Source: Formosimonas limnophila
Lineage (GTDB): Bacteria; Pseudomonadota; Gammaproteobacteria; Burkholderiales; Burkholderiaceae
Length of the DNA: 64,000 nt
Reading direction: 5' to 3'
NCBI RefSeq assembly: GCF_014652675.1
Contig: NZ_BMZG01000002.1
Span: 165,349-229,348, forward strand
Positions within the stretch are counted from its first letter, which is position 1. The number at the start of each line of letters is the position of its first letter. The position numbers were made by a program, and so were the translations under genes. Positions 53,898-64,000 of the stretch are shown here, one piece after another. Under the pieces are notes generated by a model. The model ran no database searches and was not told the DNA's origin. It was given only the letters and a program-made list of their open reading frames with translations.

Positions 53898-55208
53898 ATG
53901 ACCACACCACAACAAACTGCGACTGCGACGCTGACATTTTCGGATGGTACGCCATCGGTTGATTTGCCGATTTATGAGGGTTCGATTGGCCCTGATGTGA
54001 TTGATATTCGCAAGCTTTATGCGCAAACAGGTAAGTTCACGTTTGACCCTGGTTTTATGTCAACCGCAGCGTGTAACTCGACCATCACATACATTGATGG
54101 TGACAAAGGTGAGTTGCTTTATCGTGGTTATCCGATTGAGCAGTTGGCTGAGAAGTGTGACTTTTTGGAAGTCGCTTATTTGCTGATGAATGGCGAGTTA
54201 CCCACGGCTGATGAAAAAGAAGCGTTTGTGAACGAGAAAGTGTTGCGACACACCATGGTTCACGAGCAAATGAAGCAGTTTTTTAATAGCTTCCGCCGTG
54301 ATGCGCATCCGATGGCCGTTTTGACTGCGGCTGTTGGTGCGATGAGCGCGTTTTACCATGACTCGACTGACATCACCAATGCGCAATCACGCGAAATCTC
54401 GGCGATTCGTTTGATTGCGAAGCTCCCGACTTTGGTGGCGATGGCGTATAAATATTCTATCGGTCAGCCGTTTATGTATCCCAAAAATGATTTGTCCTAC
54501 ACGGGCAACTTTTTGCGCATGATGTTTGCTGTACCAGCTGAAGAATACAAAGTCAATCCTGTATTAGAGCGTGCACTTGACCGCATCTTTATCTTGCACG
54601 CTGACCATGAGCAAAATGCCTCTACCTCTACGGTGCGTTTGGCTGGTTCATCAGGCACGAATCCGTTTGCGGCGATTGCTGCGGGCGTGGCTTGTTTGTG
54701 GGGTCCTGCGCATGGTGGTGCGAATGAAGCGGCACTCAAAATGCTCGAAGAAATCGGTCATGTGGACAATGTCCCAGGCTTTATCGAAAAAGTCAAAGAT
54801 AAAAACTCTGAAGTTCGTTTGATGGGCTTTGGTCATCGTGTTTATAAAAACTATGATCCACGTGCCAAACTCATGCGTGAAACTTGCTACGAAGTGCTTA
54901 ATGAGTTGGGCTTGCAAGAAGATCCATTGTTCAAGCTGGCCATGGAGTTAGAACGCATTGCTTTGTCGGATGAGTATTTCATTAGCCGCAAACTTTATCC
55001 AAATGTTGATTTCTACTCCGGTATTGTTCAACGTGCTTTGGGTATTCCAACGGATTTGTTCACAGGTATTTTTGCTTTGGCTCGCACGGTCGGCTGGATT
55101 GCTCAGTGGAACGAAATGATTGCCGATCCTGACCAAAAAATCGGTCGTCCACGCCAGTTGTTTGTCGGTTCGGTCAAACGCGATGTGCCTGATGTGAGCA
55201 AACGATAA
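53898..55208 (+). CDS. gltA: Citrate synthase
   Basis: A 436-residue type II hexameric citrate synthase that condenses oxaloacetate and acetyl-CoA. Catalytic residues are visible in [20 protein letters not shown], the His of [16 protein letters not shown], and the Asp region [17 protein letters not shown]. Complete, with the TIRRRR-like N-terminal beta domain ([20 protein letters not shown]). A terminator lies 16 bp after the stop. Confidence 0.97.
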   Translation: MTTPQQTATATLTFSDGTPSVDLPIYEGSIGPDVIDIRKLYAQTGKFTFDPGFMSTAACNSTITYIDGDKGELLYRGYPIEQLAEKCDFLEVAYLLMNGELPTADEKEAFVNEKVLRHTMVHEQMKQFFNSFRRDAHPMAVLTAAVGAMSAFYHDSTDITNAQSREISAIRLIAKLPTLVAMAYKYSIGQPFMYPKNDLSYTGNFLRMMFAVPAEEYKVNPVLERALDRIFILHADHEQNASTSTVRLAGSSGTNPFAAIAAGVACLWGPAHGGANEAALKMLEEIGHVDNVPGFIEKVKDKNSEVRLMGFGHRVYKNYDPRAKLMRETCYEVLNELGLQEDPLFKLAMELERIALSDEYFISRKLYPNVDFYSGIVQRALGIPTDLFTGIFALARTVGWIAQWNEMIADPDQKIGRPRQLFVGSVKRDVPDVSKR

Positions 55209-55224
55209 TACAACGCTTACGTTT

Positions 55225-55253
55225 AAAACCCCCTCTCGATGAGGGGGTTTTCT
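55225..55253 (+). terminator. Rho-independent terminator of gltA
   Basis: AAAACCCCCTC and GAGGGGGTTTT form a perfect 11-bp stem with loop TCGAT, then TCT. Confidence 0.9.
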
Positions 55254-55448
55254 CTATGCAAAAACAAAAAAGTCATCAATGCTGAGGACGGGTGTTTGAA
55301 AAACTAAGTATCTGCTTGTGCGTTTGTCATTGTATTGGTGGTAAACGGCAAGTGGTTCTTGTTTGCTATGAACATTTGTTACAAAATCAAACCATTCACA
55401 TTGCGATGTTGCGTCGCTTGCGCATAACCCCTTGATTCGGAGAAGCTC

Positions 55449-56639
55449 ATGGCAGTCAGTTCAAAAAAAGCACGTTTTGTTTGGGATGATGTTTTATTGC
55501 TGCGAGAGCAGCTCACCGATGAGGAACGCATGGTTTGGGATGCTGCGACAGCCTATGCGCAGGATAAACTTAAGCCGCGTGTGACTCAAGCCTTTCGCCA
55601 TGAGTCCACGGATCCTGCGATTTTTAGAGAAATGGGTGAGCTTGGGTTATTGGGGGCGACGATTGCCACTGAGTATGGTGGTTCTGGGTTAAACGACGTG
55701 TGTTATGGCTTGATTGCTTATGCGGTTGAGCAGGTCGATTCGGGCTATCGCTCAATGATGAGTGTGCAAAGCTCGTTGGTGATGGTGCCGATTGCCACAT
55801 TTGGTACTGCGGCGCAAAAACAAAAATACCTACCTAAACTGGCCGCAGGTGAAGCGATTGGATGCTTTGGTTTGACTGAACCAAACCATGGCTCAGATCC
55901 CGCTGGTATGCAAACCCGTGCGCGCAAAGTGGCGGGTGGTTACTCGATTTCGGGCTATAAAATGTGGATTACCAACTCACCGATTGCCGATGTATTTGTG
56001 GTGTGGGCGAAGGATGATGAGGGTGAGATTCGTGGTTTTGTATTAGAAAAAGGTTGGAAAGGTTTATCTGCCCCAGCGATTCACGGCAAAGTTGGTTTGC
56101 GTGCTTCAATCACGGGCGAGATTGTCATGGATGAGGTGTTTGTCCCCGAGGAGAATATTTTTCCTGAGGTTCGTGGTCTGAAAGGGCCGTTTACTTGCTT
56201 AAATTCAGCGCGTTATGGCATCAGTTGGGGCGCTTTGGGTGCGGCGACGGATTGCTGGCATACGGCGCGTCAATATGTCCTTGACCGAGAACAGTTTGGT
56301 CGCCCTCTGGCAGCCAATCAATTGATTCAAAAAAAATTAGCTGATATGCAAACCGAGATAACCTTGGCTCTGCAAGGTTGTTTGCGTTTGGGGCGGCTCA
56401 AGGAAGAGGGCAAGGCAGCCGTTGAAATCACCTCCATGATGAAACGAAACTCCTGTGGCAAGGCACTGGATGTGGCGCGGATGGCGCGTGATATGCTGGG
56501 TGGGAATGGTATTTCAGATGAGTTTGGCGTGGCGCGTCACTTGGTGAATCTGGAGGTGGTGAATACTTATGAGGGCACTCATGATATTCATGCGTTGATA
56601 TTGGGACGGGCGCAGACGGGAATTCAGGCGTTTTTCTGA
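55449..56639 (+). CDS. gcdH: Glutaryl-CoA dehydrogenase (acyl-CoA dehydrogenase family)
   Basis: A 396-residue FAD enzyme that oxidises and decarboxylates glutaryl-CoA to crotonyl-CoA in lysine/tryptophan breakdown. The catalytic base is the Glu in [18 protein letters not shown]; glutaryl-specific features are [18 protein letters not shown] (Arg that binds the distal carboxylate) and [16 protein letters not shown]-terminal start [20 protein letters not shown] is typical. It stands alone with a promoter region of about 240 bp upstream. Confidence 0.93.
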   Translation: MAVSSKKARFVWDDVLLLREQLTDEERMVWDAATAYAQDKLKPRVTQAFRHESTDPAIFREMGELGLLGATIATEYGGSGLNDVCYGLIAYAVEQVDSGYRSMMSVQSSLVMVPIATFGTAAQKQKYLPKLAAGEAIGCFGLTEPNHGSDPAGMQTRARKVAGGYSISGYKMWITNSPIADVFVVWAKDDEGEIRGFVLEKGWKGLSAPAIHGKVGLRASITGEIVMDEVFVPEENIFPEVRGLKGPFTCLNSARYGISWGALGAATDCWHTARQYVLDREQFGRPLAANQLIQKKLADMQTEITLALQGCLRLGRLKEEGKAAVEITSMMKRNSCGKALDVARMARDMLGGNGISDEFGVARHLVNLEVVNTYEGTHDIHALILGRAQTGIQAFF

Positions 56640-56710
56640 AGATTGCCGAAAAAACGCGGGCAGTGAAAGTCTGCTTTTGGTATAAAAAAGTGTTTATAGT
56701 GAGCAAGTAA

Positions 56711-56754
56711 GAACTGAGTCAGAGTCAGGCATGCACCCGACACTGACTCAGTTC
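56711..56754. terminator. Long hairpin between convergent gcdH and M48 gene
   Basis: GAACTGAGTCA and TGACTCAGTTC form a perfect 11-bp stem with an additional GTC/GAC pairing inside. It has no strong T-tract, so terminator function is a guess from position. Confidence 0.45.
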
Positions 56755-56765
56755 AAGTGGCTCAT

Positions 56766-57518
56766 TTATTTGTTTTTGGCAATCAAATCGCTGATGTGCT
56801 TGGCACGCTTGGTTGAGGCTGGGTGAGAAGACAGCAGGCTACTGCTGCCACTGTCCAGCTTGGCCAGCTTCTCTAAAGCAGTCACGCTGGCCATAGGGTT
56901 GCGTTTGAGTGCTCTGAGTAAGTTCAAACCATATTCATCTGATTGCGTCTCATCACTTCGTGAAAAAGAGGCGTTCAGGACGGCTTCTCCTAATTCCCCC
57001 AGTTGTGATTGTGATAGCGTCGCTGCCGTACCGCCAGCAGCAGAAACCGCATCGCGAGCAGCACCCGTCAATAATGCTTTGCGCATTTGGCCAGCTGTGT
57101 GGCCATTTTTGACGTGGCCGATTTCATGCCCCATCACACTGAGTAGCTCATCATCGGTCATCAAATCCATCAAACCGCTGTAAACACGCACTGTGCCGTC
57201 TGCCATGGCAAACGCGTTTACTTCTGGGCTCAGATACACTTTGTAATTGAGTTTCAGACCATCGTAGTTGGTTAAGCCTTTTGTGATGCTGGCCAGACGC
57301 TTGGCGTATTTGTTGCCTGCAGGGGCGACTTTGTTTTCGCCATCTGATTGTGCACTCCACTGGCGAGCGTACGAAGCCACTTGTGCGTCACTTAATGTGA
57401 CTGCGTTAATTGCGCCGCCGAGTGCGCTAATGGCACTGTTTAAATCGAATGCTTGTGCTGAACCGATGCTGGCCAAAGATAGCGATAGCGCGATAACTGA
57501 TTGCTTTAAAAATTTCAT
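56766..57518 (-). CDS. M48 family metalloprotease, exported
   Basis: A 250-residue protein with a Sec signal peptide (MKFLKQSVIALSLSLASIGS, cleavage after AQA) and the zinc motif HEIGH at residues 131-135, with the third ligand region in DETQSDEYGLNLLRALKRN. It resembles LoiP/YcaL-type periplasmic or outer-membrane quality-control proteases. No lipobox is seen, so a soluble periplasmic form is likely. Single gene, convergent with gcdH. Confidence 0.88.
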   Translation of the reverse strand: MKFLKQSVIALSLSLASIGSAQAFDLNSAISALGGAINAVTLSDAQVASYARQWSAQSDGENKVAPAGNKYAKRLASITKGLTNYDGLKLNYKVYLSPEVNAFAMADGTVRVYSGLMDLMTDDELLSVMGHEIGHVKNGHTAGQMRKALLTGAARDAVSAAGGTAATLSQSQLGELGEAVLNASFSRSDETQSDEYGLNLLRALKRNPMASVTALEKLAKLDSGSSSLLSSHPASTKRAKHISDLIAKNK

Positions 57519-57804
57519 AATGACTCCTTGGGTATTTTTATCTAAATATTAAAGCACGTCGATTTGAATCTCTGTTTTTTGAGCTCGAATCTTTGTGCCA
57601 TTATGAGTGTGGTTATTAAGACGTGGTACGGATACCTAATAGATGTCGAGTGAGGAAGATTTCATTTCTCACTCGGCTGGGATTTTAACACCAATTTCTG
57701 TGCTTGCTTGTTTGCCGCACGCTTTTTAGTCAAGCTGATTTTGTTGGCTATCGGTGCATTGTTCTACTCTATAATGGCAGGTTTTCATCTTATTGATTGT
57801 CGTT

Positions 57805-59418
57805 ATGTCCATGACTCAGCTCGAACTCGCGCACGAAGTGGCGCATCGCCGCACGTTTGCGATTATTTCTCACCCCGATGCGGGTAAAACCACGTTGACC
57901 GAAAAACTATTGTTGTTCTCTGGCGCGATTCAACAAGCGGGAACGGTTAAGGGCAAAAAAACAGGCAAATTTGCCACATCCGACTGGATGGACATCGAGA
58001 AGCAGCGTGGGATTTCGGTGGCGTCTTCTGTCATGCAATTTGACTATCGCGATCACACCGTTAATTTACTTGATACGCCCGGTCACCAAGACTTCTCAGA
58101 AGATACTTATCGCGTGTTGACCGCCGTAGACTCAGGTTTGATGGTGATTGATGCGGCCAAAGGTGTGGAAGCGCAGACGATTAAATTATTGGATGTCTGT
58201 CGCTTACGCCACACGCCGATTGTGACGTTTATGAACAAGTACGACCGCGAAGTGCGCGAGTCGCTTGATTTGCTCGATGAAGTGGAACGTGTGCTCAATA
58301 TCCAATGTGCGCCGATTACTTGGCCGATTGGCATGGGCAAACATTTTCGTGGGGTTTATCATCTGCTGCGCGACGAAGTATTATTGTTTGAAGCGGGTGG
58401 TGAGAAACTGACTTTGGATGTTGAGGTGATTAAAGGCATAGACAATCCACGTTTGAATGAGTTATTTCCTTCTGAGATGGCGCAGTTGCGTTCAGAAATT
58501 GAGTTGGTGCAAGGGGCGTTGCAACCATTTGATTTAGAAGGGTTTTTAGCGGGGACGTTAACGCCTGTGTTCTTTGGTTCGGCGATTAATAACTTTGGTG
58601 TGCGCGAGATTCTCGATGCGTTGATTGATTGGGCGCCAGCGCCGCAACCGCGCGATGCGACGGTTCGGGTGGTTGAGCCTGCGGAAGAAAAATTCTCTGG
58701 GTTTGTGTTCAAGATTCAAGCGAATATGGATCCGAAGCACCGTGACCGCATTGCCTTTTTGCGTGTGTGTTCAGGGCAGTTTGAACGTGGGATGAAAATG
58801 CGCCACATTCGCTTAAACCGTGATGTGGCGGCGAACTCGGTGGTGACGTTCATGTCGCATGATCGCGAAATCATCGAAGAAGCGTTCGCAGGCGACATTA
58901 TCGGGATTCCGAATCACGGCAATATTCAGATTGGCGACACGTTTTCTGAAGGGGAAAAACTCGCATTCACGGGCATTCCATTTTTTGCCCCTGAGTTGTT
59001 TCGTGTGGCGCGGATTAAAAATCCATTAAAAATCAAGCAATTACAAAAAGGCTTGCAGCAACTCGGCGAAGAGGGCGCTGTGCAAGTGTTTAAACCACTC
59101 AATGGTTCAGACGCAATTCTCGGTGCGGTTGGTGTGCTGCAGTTTGAGGTGGTGGCACATCGCTTGATGAGCGAATATGGGGTGGATGCGGTTTTTGAAA
59201 CCGCGAGTATTTACACCGCGCGATGGATTAGCTCAGACAATCGTCCCAAGTTGGCTGAGTTTGAAAAAACTGAGATGAATAATCTCGCCACCGATGCGGC
59301 GGGTAACCTGACTTATTTGGCGGGACACCGTGTCTCGTTGGAGTTATCTGAGAAGCGTTTCCCTGAAGTGACTTTTCATAAGATTCGAGAGCACTCAGCT
59401 AATGTGACGTATGTGTGA
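57805..59418 (+). CDS. prfC: Peptide chain release factor 3
   Basis: A 537-residue GTPase that recycles RF1/RF2 from the ribosome. P-loop SHPDAGKT at residues 22-29, [31 protein letters not shown] and [17 protein letters not shown] are diagnostic of RF3. ATG 57805 is used; a TTG at 57793 gives four extra residues. A TATAAT hexamer at 57770-57775 suggests a promoter close upstream. The decayed DUF2827 gene follows 24 bp after the stop. Confidence 0.96.
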   Translation: MSMTQLELAHEVAHRRTFAIISHPDAGKTTLTEKLLLFSGAIQQAGTVKGKKTGKFATSDWMDIEKQRGISVASSVMQFDYRDHTVNLLDTPGHQDFSEDTYRVLTAVDSGLMVIDAAKGVEAQTIKLLDVCRLRHTPIVTFMNKYDREVRESLDLLDEVERVLNIQCAPITWPIGMGKHFRGVYHLLRDEVLLFEAGGEKLTLDVEVIKGIDNPRLNELFPSEMAQLRSEIELVQGALQPFDLEGFLAGTLTPVFFGSAINNFGVREILDALIDWAPAPQPRDATVRVVEPAEEKFSGFVFKIQANMDPKHRDRIAFLRVCSGQFERGMKMRHIRLNRDVAANSVVTFMSHDREIIEEAFAGDIIGIPNHGNIQIGDTFSEGEKLAFTGIPFFAPELFRVARIKNPLKIKQLQKGLQQLGEEGAVQVFKPLNGSDAILGAVGVLQFEVVAHRLMSEYGVDAVFETASIYTARWISSDNRPKLAEFEKTEMNNLATDAAGNLTYLAGHRVSLELSEKRFPEVTFHKIREHSANVTYV

Positions 59419-59442
59419 GCTTTCTGAATCACAAGGACTGAT

Positions 59443-60426
59443 ATGAAAAATGCAGGTATTCGAGTCGGTTTGACCATTAGTATTGAACAGGGTAGTGAGT
59501 CGCAGGCTTGGTCAAATGGTGCGTTTCAGAACATCGTGTTTTTGTATCAATTGCTGCGCCAGTCATCCGTTTAGGTGGTGTTGGTGAATCACGCAAACCA
59601 ACCTGCGCCTTACTACGTTGTTTCTCCAGCGTTAAATATTCCACTCATTCCATTTAGTGAAGCCGTACATGCGTTGGACGTTGTGGTGATGGTAGGCATT
59701 GAACTGCCGCATGAGGTGTGCACGGCTTTTCGTGCCAAGGGTGGCAAGGCGGTCATCGCTAACTGTTTGAAATCACCACACAAGCACCTGTTTCGGTTAT
59801 GCCGTATCTGTGGGGTTCGATGTTTATTGATGACGTGGTCAGAAGTCGTCAACTAAACTATGGCTATCAATCGAGCAAACCGCAAAAGAAAATCGCGATT
59901 TTTGAACCGAATCTCAATGTGGTCAAAAACAGCATCATTCCGATGTTGATTGCCGAGGAAGCGTGGCGAGACAGTCCAGAGCTGATTGCAGGCATTCATG
60001 TGACCAACACAGAATGATTTCACCAGCAGCCCGCCTTTATCAATTTCGCACAAAGTCTGACCATGACGCAGCAGGGGGGGCTTCTTATGATGCACGTTAT
60101 GACACAGCCAGTTTCATGAGTCATCATGCCGATGTGGTGGTTTCACATCAGTTTGAAAATGAATTTAATTACCTGTATTTGGACGTTTTGTACGGTGGTT
60201 ACCCATTGATTCATAATGCTTCAGCTTGGCGTGACTGTGTGGTTACTATTATGAGGGCTTTGACGCGAAGGTGGGAGCTGCGGCGCTGCAGCAGGCTTTA
60301 CTTCATCATGATGGGCAATTAGACGATTATCGACAACGAAATCAGCATTTGTTTGAGCGACTGTCTATCCATCATGCGGACAATATCACGGGTTCTGAGC
60401 GTGATCTCGATGCGTTATTTGACTAA
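59443..60426 (+). pseudogene. Decayed DUF2827 family gene (stops, frameshifts and a deletion)
   Basis: Fragments in all three frames line up in order with a DUF2827 protein (about 380 residues, glycosyltransferase-like, found beside surface-polysaccharide genes). Frame 1: MKNAGIRVGLTISIEQGSES, then TAG at 59572 and VVLVNHANQPAPYYVVSPAL; near 59775 it jumps, with apparent loss of a segment, to frame 3 (MPYLWGSMFIDDVVRS, IFEPNLNVVKNSIIPM), TGA at 60015; at a run of seven G (60074-60080) it moves to frame 2 (YDARYDTASFMSHHADVVVS, LYGGYPLIHNAS); at about 60238 it returns to frame 1 (GYYYEGFDAKVGAAAL) and ends at TAA 60424. Clearly non-functional. Confidence 0.8.
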
Positions 60427-60492
60427 AAAATCAAAAACTTTGTTTATTCATCACATAAGTCCCTAAAGTAGCACCGAAAAGTCACTAATCCC

Positions 60493-60521
60493 TTGACGCA
60501 TAAGGGCAAAACCTATATCTT
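60493..60521 (+). promoter_or_regulatory. Putative sigma70 promoter upstream of ilvB
   Basis: TTGACG (60493-60498), 17-bp spacer, TATCTT (60516-60521). It implies a leader of roughly 225 nt before ilvB. Confidence 0.5.
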
Positions 60522-60532
60522 AGCGAGTTAAT

Positions 60533-60688
60533 GTGACCGCTATTGATTTATCCGATTGGTGGTGGCGCATTTCTTGTTTGCGGCCTGCGACACAATCGCA
60601 AGCGTTCGCATCCAATCAATCTCAAAGAACCTTCGTAATGAAGAGTGGTGTGACGGCTGTGGTTTTGGGTGGTTGGGAGTTTTCCTGA
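60533..60688 (+). promoter_or_regulatory. ilvB leader region with a small open frame and alternative stems
   Basis: A 51-codon frame from GTG 60533 contains three tandem Trp codons (SDWWWRISCLRPATQSQ) and, in its second half from ATG 60638, a Val-rich end (MKSGVTAVVLGGWEFS). Short repeats TGCGA, TCGCA and TTCGCA (around 60585-60611) allow alternative pairings. No clear terminator precedes ilvB. It may be a regulatory leader, but a coding function and attenuation are unproven. Apart from this and the promoter, 60427-60754 shows nothing clear. Confidence 0.3.
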
Positions 60689-60754
60689 CGACAAACGACG
60701 AAGCGACGCGGCTCAGGGCGGAGACTTTTATTTGACCTTGAAAGGACAATTCTT

Positions 60755-62500
60755 ATGTCAAATGAACTGACTGGTTCAGAAATACTCGTAAAGAGCTTAC
60801 AAGCCGAAGGTGTCAAACACATTTTTGGTTACCCAGGAGGCTCTGTACTCTATATCTACGACGCGATATACCAACAAAACACCATCGAACACGTACTGGT
60901 ACGTCACGAGCAGGCGGCTGTCCATGCGGCGGATGCGTACTCACGAACGAGCAATGAAGTCGGCGTGGCCTTGGTCACAAGCGGTCCCGGCCTGACCAAT
61001 GCGGTCACAGGCATCGCGACAGCGTACTACGACTCGATTCCGATGGTGATTATCTCTGGTCAAGTACCGACCAGCATGATTGGTCAAGACGCGTTTCAAG
61101 AATCCGACGCAGTCGGCATCACACGTCCGTGCGTGAAGCACAACTTCCTCGTGAAAGACGTGCGTCAACTCGCCTCAATCATCAAAAAAGCATTTCACAT
61201 TGCCCGCACCGGCCGTCCCGGCCCCGTGCTGATTGACATCCCAAAAGATGTCTCAAATCTGAAATGCAAATTTGAATACCCCGAAACCGTTGAAATGCGC
61301 TCGTACAACCCAGTGACCAAAGGTCACTCTGGGCAGATTCGTAAAGCATTGCAGTACTTAATCAACGCTGAACGCCCGATGATTTACACGGGCGGCGGTG
61401 TGATTTTGAGCAATGCTGCGCCTGAACTCAATGAATTCGTTAATGCGCTCGGTTATCCATGCATCAACACCCTTATGGGTTTGGGTGGTTGCCGTGCGGA
61501 TAACCCATATTACCTTGGTATGCCTGGTATGCACGGCAAATACGAAGCGAACATGGCGATGCAAAACTCAGACGTGATTATCGCCGTCGGCGCGCGTTTT
61601 GATGACCGCGTGATTGGTAACCCGAAGCATTTCGCATCGGTCAGCCGAAAAATCATTCACATTGACATTGACCCCTCATCGATTTCTAAACGTGTGAGGG
61701 CAGATGTGCCGATTGTCGGTGATGTTAAAGAAGTGCTCAAAGACATGCTCGCGCAAATGGCTGAAATCAAAGAGCGTCCTGACGCGGTGAAAATTGCCAA
61801 ATGGTGGAAACAAATCGACGAATGGAAAGCGGTGGACAGCCTTTCTTACGATCGTGAGAGCGAGCTGGTGAAGCCTCAGTACGTGATCGAAACGTTGCAT
61901 CGTTTGACCAAAGGCGACGCGTTTATCACCTCTGACGTTGGTCAGCATCAAATGTTTGCTGCTCAATTTTACCCGTTCAATGACCCACGCAAATGGGTGA
62001 ATTCAGGTGGTTTGGGTACCATGGGCGTTGGCATTCCTTATGCGATGGGTGTGAAAAAACTCTACCCCGACGCAGAAGTCTGCTGCATCACGGGTGAAGG
62101 CTCGGTGCAGATGTGTATTCAGGAACTCTCGACCTGTAAGCAATATGACTTGCCGATTAAGATTCTGAGCCTGAACAACCGCTACCTCGGTATGGTTCGT
62201 CAATGGCAAGAGCTAGATTACGAGAAACGCTACTCGCATTCATACATGGATGCGTTGCCTGATTTTGTCAAGCTCGCGGAGGCCTTTGGCCACGTTGGTA
62301 TGCGCATCGAAAAACGCGCGGATGTCGAAGGTGCATTGATTGAGGCATTGGCCTTAAAGGATCGCCTCGTATTCATGGACTTCCAAACCGACCAAACAGA
62401 AAATGTCTACCCGATGGTGCAAGCAGGTAAAGGTCTTTCTGAAATGCTGCTTCGCCCCTCAAACCCAACGCTTGAACAAGCCATGAGAGTAGGAGAGTAA
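60755..62500 (+). CDS. ilvB: Acetolactate synthase large (catalytic) subunit
   Basis: A 581-residue thiamine-diphosphate enzyme making acetolactate or acetohydroxybutyrate, the first common step of branched-chain amino-acid synthesis. The ThDP-activating Glu52 is in VRHEQAAVHAADAYSR; FAD/structural region DVSNLKC; and the ThDP-Mg motif GEGSVQMCIQELSTCKQYD followed by ILSLNNRYLGM. AAAGGA lies 8-12 bp before the ATG. The small subunit gene starts 1 bp after its stop. Confidence 0.97.
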   Translation: MSNELTGSEILVKSLQAEGVKHIFGYPGGSVLYIYDAIYQQNTIEHVLVRHEQAAVHAADAYSRTSNEVGVALVTSGPGLTNAVTGIATAYYDSIPMVIISGQVPTSMIGQDAFQESDAVGITRPCVKHNFLVKDVRQLASIIKKAFHIARTGRPGPVLIDIPKDVSNLKCKFEYPETVEMRSYNPVTKGHSGQIRKALQYLINAERPMIYTGGGVILSNAAPELNEFVNALGYPCINTLMGLGGCRADNPYYLGMPGMHGKYEANMAMQNSDVIIAVGARFDDRVIGNPKHFASVSRKIIHIDIDPSSISKRVRADVPIVGDVKEVLKDMLAQMAEIKERPDAVKIAKWWKQIDEWKAVDSLSYDRESELVKPQYVIETLHRLTKGDAFITSDVGQHQMFAAQFYPFNDPRKWVNSGGLGTMGVGIPYAMGVKKLYPDAEVCCITGEGSVQMCIQELSTCKQYDLPIKILSLNNRYLGMVRQWQELDYEKRYSHSYMDALPDFVKLAEAFGHVGMRIEKRADVEGALIEALALKDRLVFMDFQTDQTENVYPMVQAGKGLSEMLLRPSNPTLEQAMRVGE

Positions 62501-62501
62501 T

Positions 62502-62993
62502 ATGCGACGCATTATTTCAGTATTGCTCGAAAATGAACCAGGCGCTTTGTCGCGCGTGGTTGGTTTGTTTTCAGCGCGTGGTTATAATATCGAAACCCTT
62601 TCGGTCGCACCGACTGAGGATGTGTCTTTGTCGCGTATGACGATTATCACCTCAGGCTCGGACGACGTGCTTGAGCAAATCACCAAACAGTTGAATCGTT
62701 TGATTGAGGTGGTGAAGGTCAATGATTTAACCGATGGTCCACACATCGAACGCGAATTGATGATGGTCAAAGTTCGTGCAGTCGGTAAAGACCGAGAAGA
62801 AATCAAACGCACCACTGATATCTTCCGTGGCAAGATTGTGGATGTGACGGACAAGTCCTACACCATTGAGCTCACGGGAGATGGCGGAAAAATCAATGCA
62901 TTTTTACAGTCGATTGACCGCGCGTTGATTTTAGAAACTGTGCGCACGGGCGTCTCTGGTATTGGGCGCGGTGAGCGCATGATGCGCTTGTAA
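62502..62993 (+). CDS. ilvN: Acetolactate synthase small (regulatory) subunit
   Basis: A 163-residue regulatory subunit that confers valine feedback inhibition. The N-terminal ACT domain reads RRIISVLLENEPGALSRVVG and FSARGYNIETLSVAPTED; the C-terminal domain contains RELMMVKVRAVGKDREEIK. It belongs to the IlvH/IlvN type of ~160 residues. Translationally coupled to ilvB by a 1-bp spacing. Confidence 0.95.
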   Translation: MRRIISVLLENEPGALSRVVGLFSARGYNIETLSVAPTEDVSLSRMTIITSGSDDVLEQITKQLNRLIEVVKVNDLTDGPHIERELMMVKVRAVGKDREEIKRTTDIFRGKIVDVTDKSYTIELTGDGGKINAFLQSIDRALILETVRTGVSGIGRGERMMRL

Positions 62994-63183
62994 GGGTCGA
63001 TTTTTGAACGATTTAAGCAGTAAATTTTTGTGAAACAGGCGTTTTATTTCGCCAAATACATGTTCTGTAAACACTGATAAAAAAGAAAAAGTTTAGTGGT
63101 CGTGAATCTGTAGCTTGTCGTTGTAAACCCTGAAACAACGGTTGAAAAACCAGTAAAGCATTAAAGCCAAAAGAGTTGTCGCG

Positions 63184-63212
63184 TTGATAAAAAACTTGCT
63201 AACACCTATTAA
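63184..63212 (+). promoter_or_regulatory. Putative sigma70 promoter for ilvC
   Basis: TTGATA (63184-63189), 17-bp spacer, TATTAA (63207-63212), 95 bp before the ilvC start. It lies in the 313-bp ilvN-ilvC gap (62994-63306), which otherwise shows no clear feature, and suggests ilvC can be transcribed separately. Confidence 0.5.
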
Positions 63213-63279
63213 ATCAAAAGGTTAGTATTGTTTTTAAGTTCCTCATGCGTCATGGTTCTTTCGGTGAGCTAATTTTTAA

Positions 63280-64000
<721 letters not shown>

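Noticed and set aside
60531-60536. ATG TGA as an ilv leader start
   Set aside because: It stops at once; only the GTG frame at 60533 or the ATG at 60638 could encode a peptide, and both remain weak.

Overview
The window is about 64 kb of chromosome from a Gram-negative bacterium of moderate GC content, most likely a betaproteobacterium of the order Burkholderiales. The evidence is gene content and order: scpB-rluB-rimP-nusA-infB-rbfA-truB-typA, recJ beside an RpfE-type gene and lolC-lolD, ffs-dnaX-ybaB-recR, folC-SPOR-purF-metZ, and a TCA cluster of mdh, gntR, sdhCDAB, sdhE and gltA. The genus cannot be named from sequence reading alone. No rRNA, prophage, insertion sequence or CRISPR array was seen.

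Layout. 1-5.4 kb: end of a DUF445 gene, a YitT gene broken by an in-frame stop, glyQ without glyS beside it, and two paralogous lipoproteins flanking a DMT transporter and a TusA-like gene. 5.4-13.8 kb: recJ and an RpfE-like gene on the minus strand, then lolC-lolD-tatD-comEC. 13.9-25 kb: tRNA-Ser(TGA), tRNA-fMet, scpB-rluB, a rimP leader with a terminator hairpin, the rimP-nusA-infB-rbfA-truB translation operon, and typA. 25-33 kb: a small GNAT protein, trpA, accD, two unknown membrane proteins, folC, a SPOR protein, purF and metZ. 33-45 kb: glnE (minus), nitrilase, tldD, a PAP2-like protein, a kinase-fold protein, 4.5S RNA, dnaX with an E. coli-like -1 frameshift signal, ybaB, recR, a CitE-like lyase (minus) and a truncated YdjM. 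45-56.6 kb: yegP, mdh (minus), the GntR regulator, a VOC protein, sdhCDAB, an integron-cassette-like insertion (HNH protein and a HEAT-like protein between attC-like sites), a REPIN-like repeat, sdhE, gltA and gcdH. 56.7-64 kb: an M48 protease (minus), prfC, a heavily decayed DUF2827 pseudogene, and ilvB-ilvN followed by ilvC, which runs off the right edge.

Most of the window is housekeeping: translation (glyQ, tRNAs, nusA operon, typA, prfC, ffs), replication and repair (dnaX, recR, recJ), the TCA cycle, and amino-acid and purine synthesis (trpA, metZ, ilvBNC, purF, glnE). The less ordinary signals are the dnaX frameshift element, the integrase-less attC cassettes between sdhB and sdhE, the leader upstream of rimP, a pair of similar palindromes in the TCA cluster, a PAP2-family protein that has lost key residues, several pseudogenes, and expected neighbours that are absent (glyS, trpB, cvpA).
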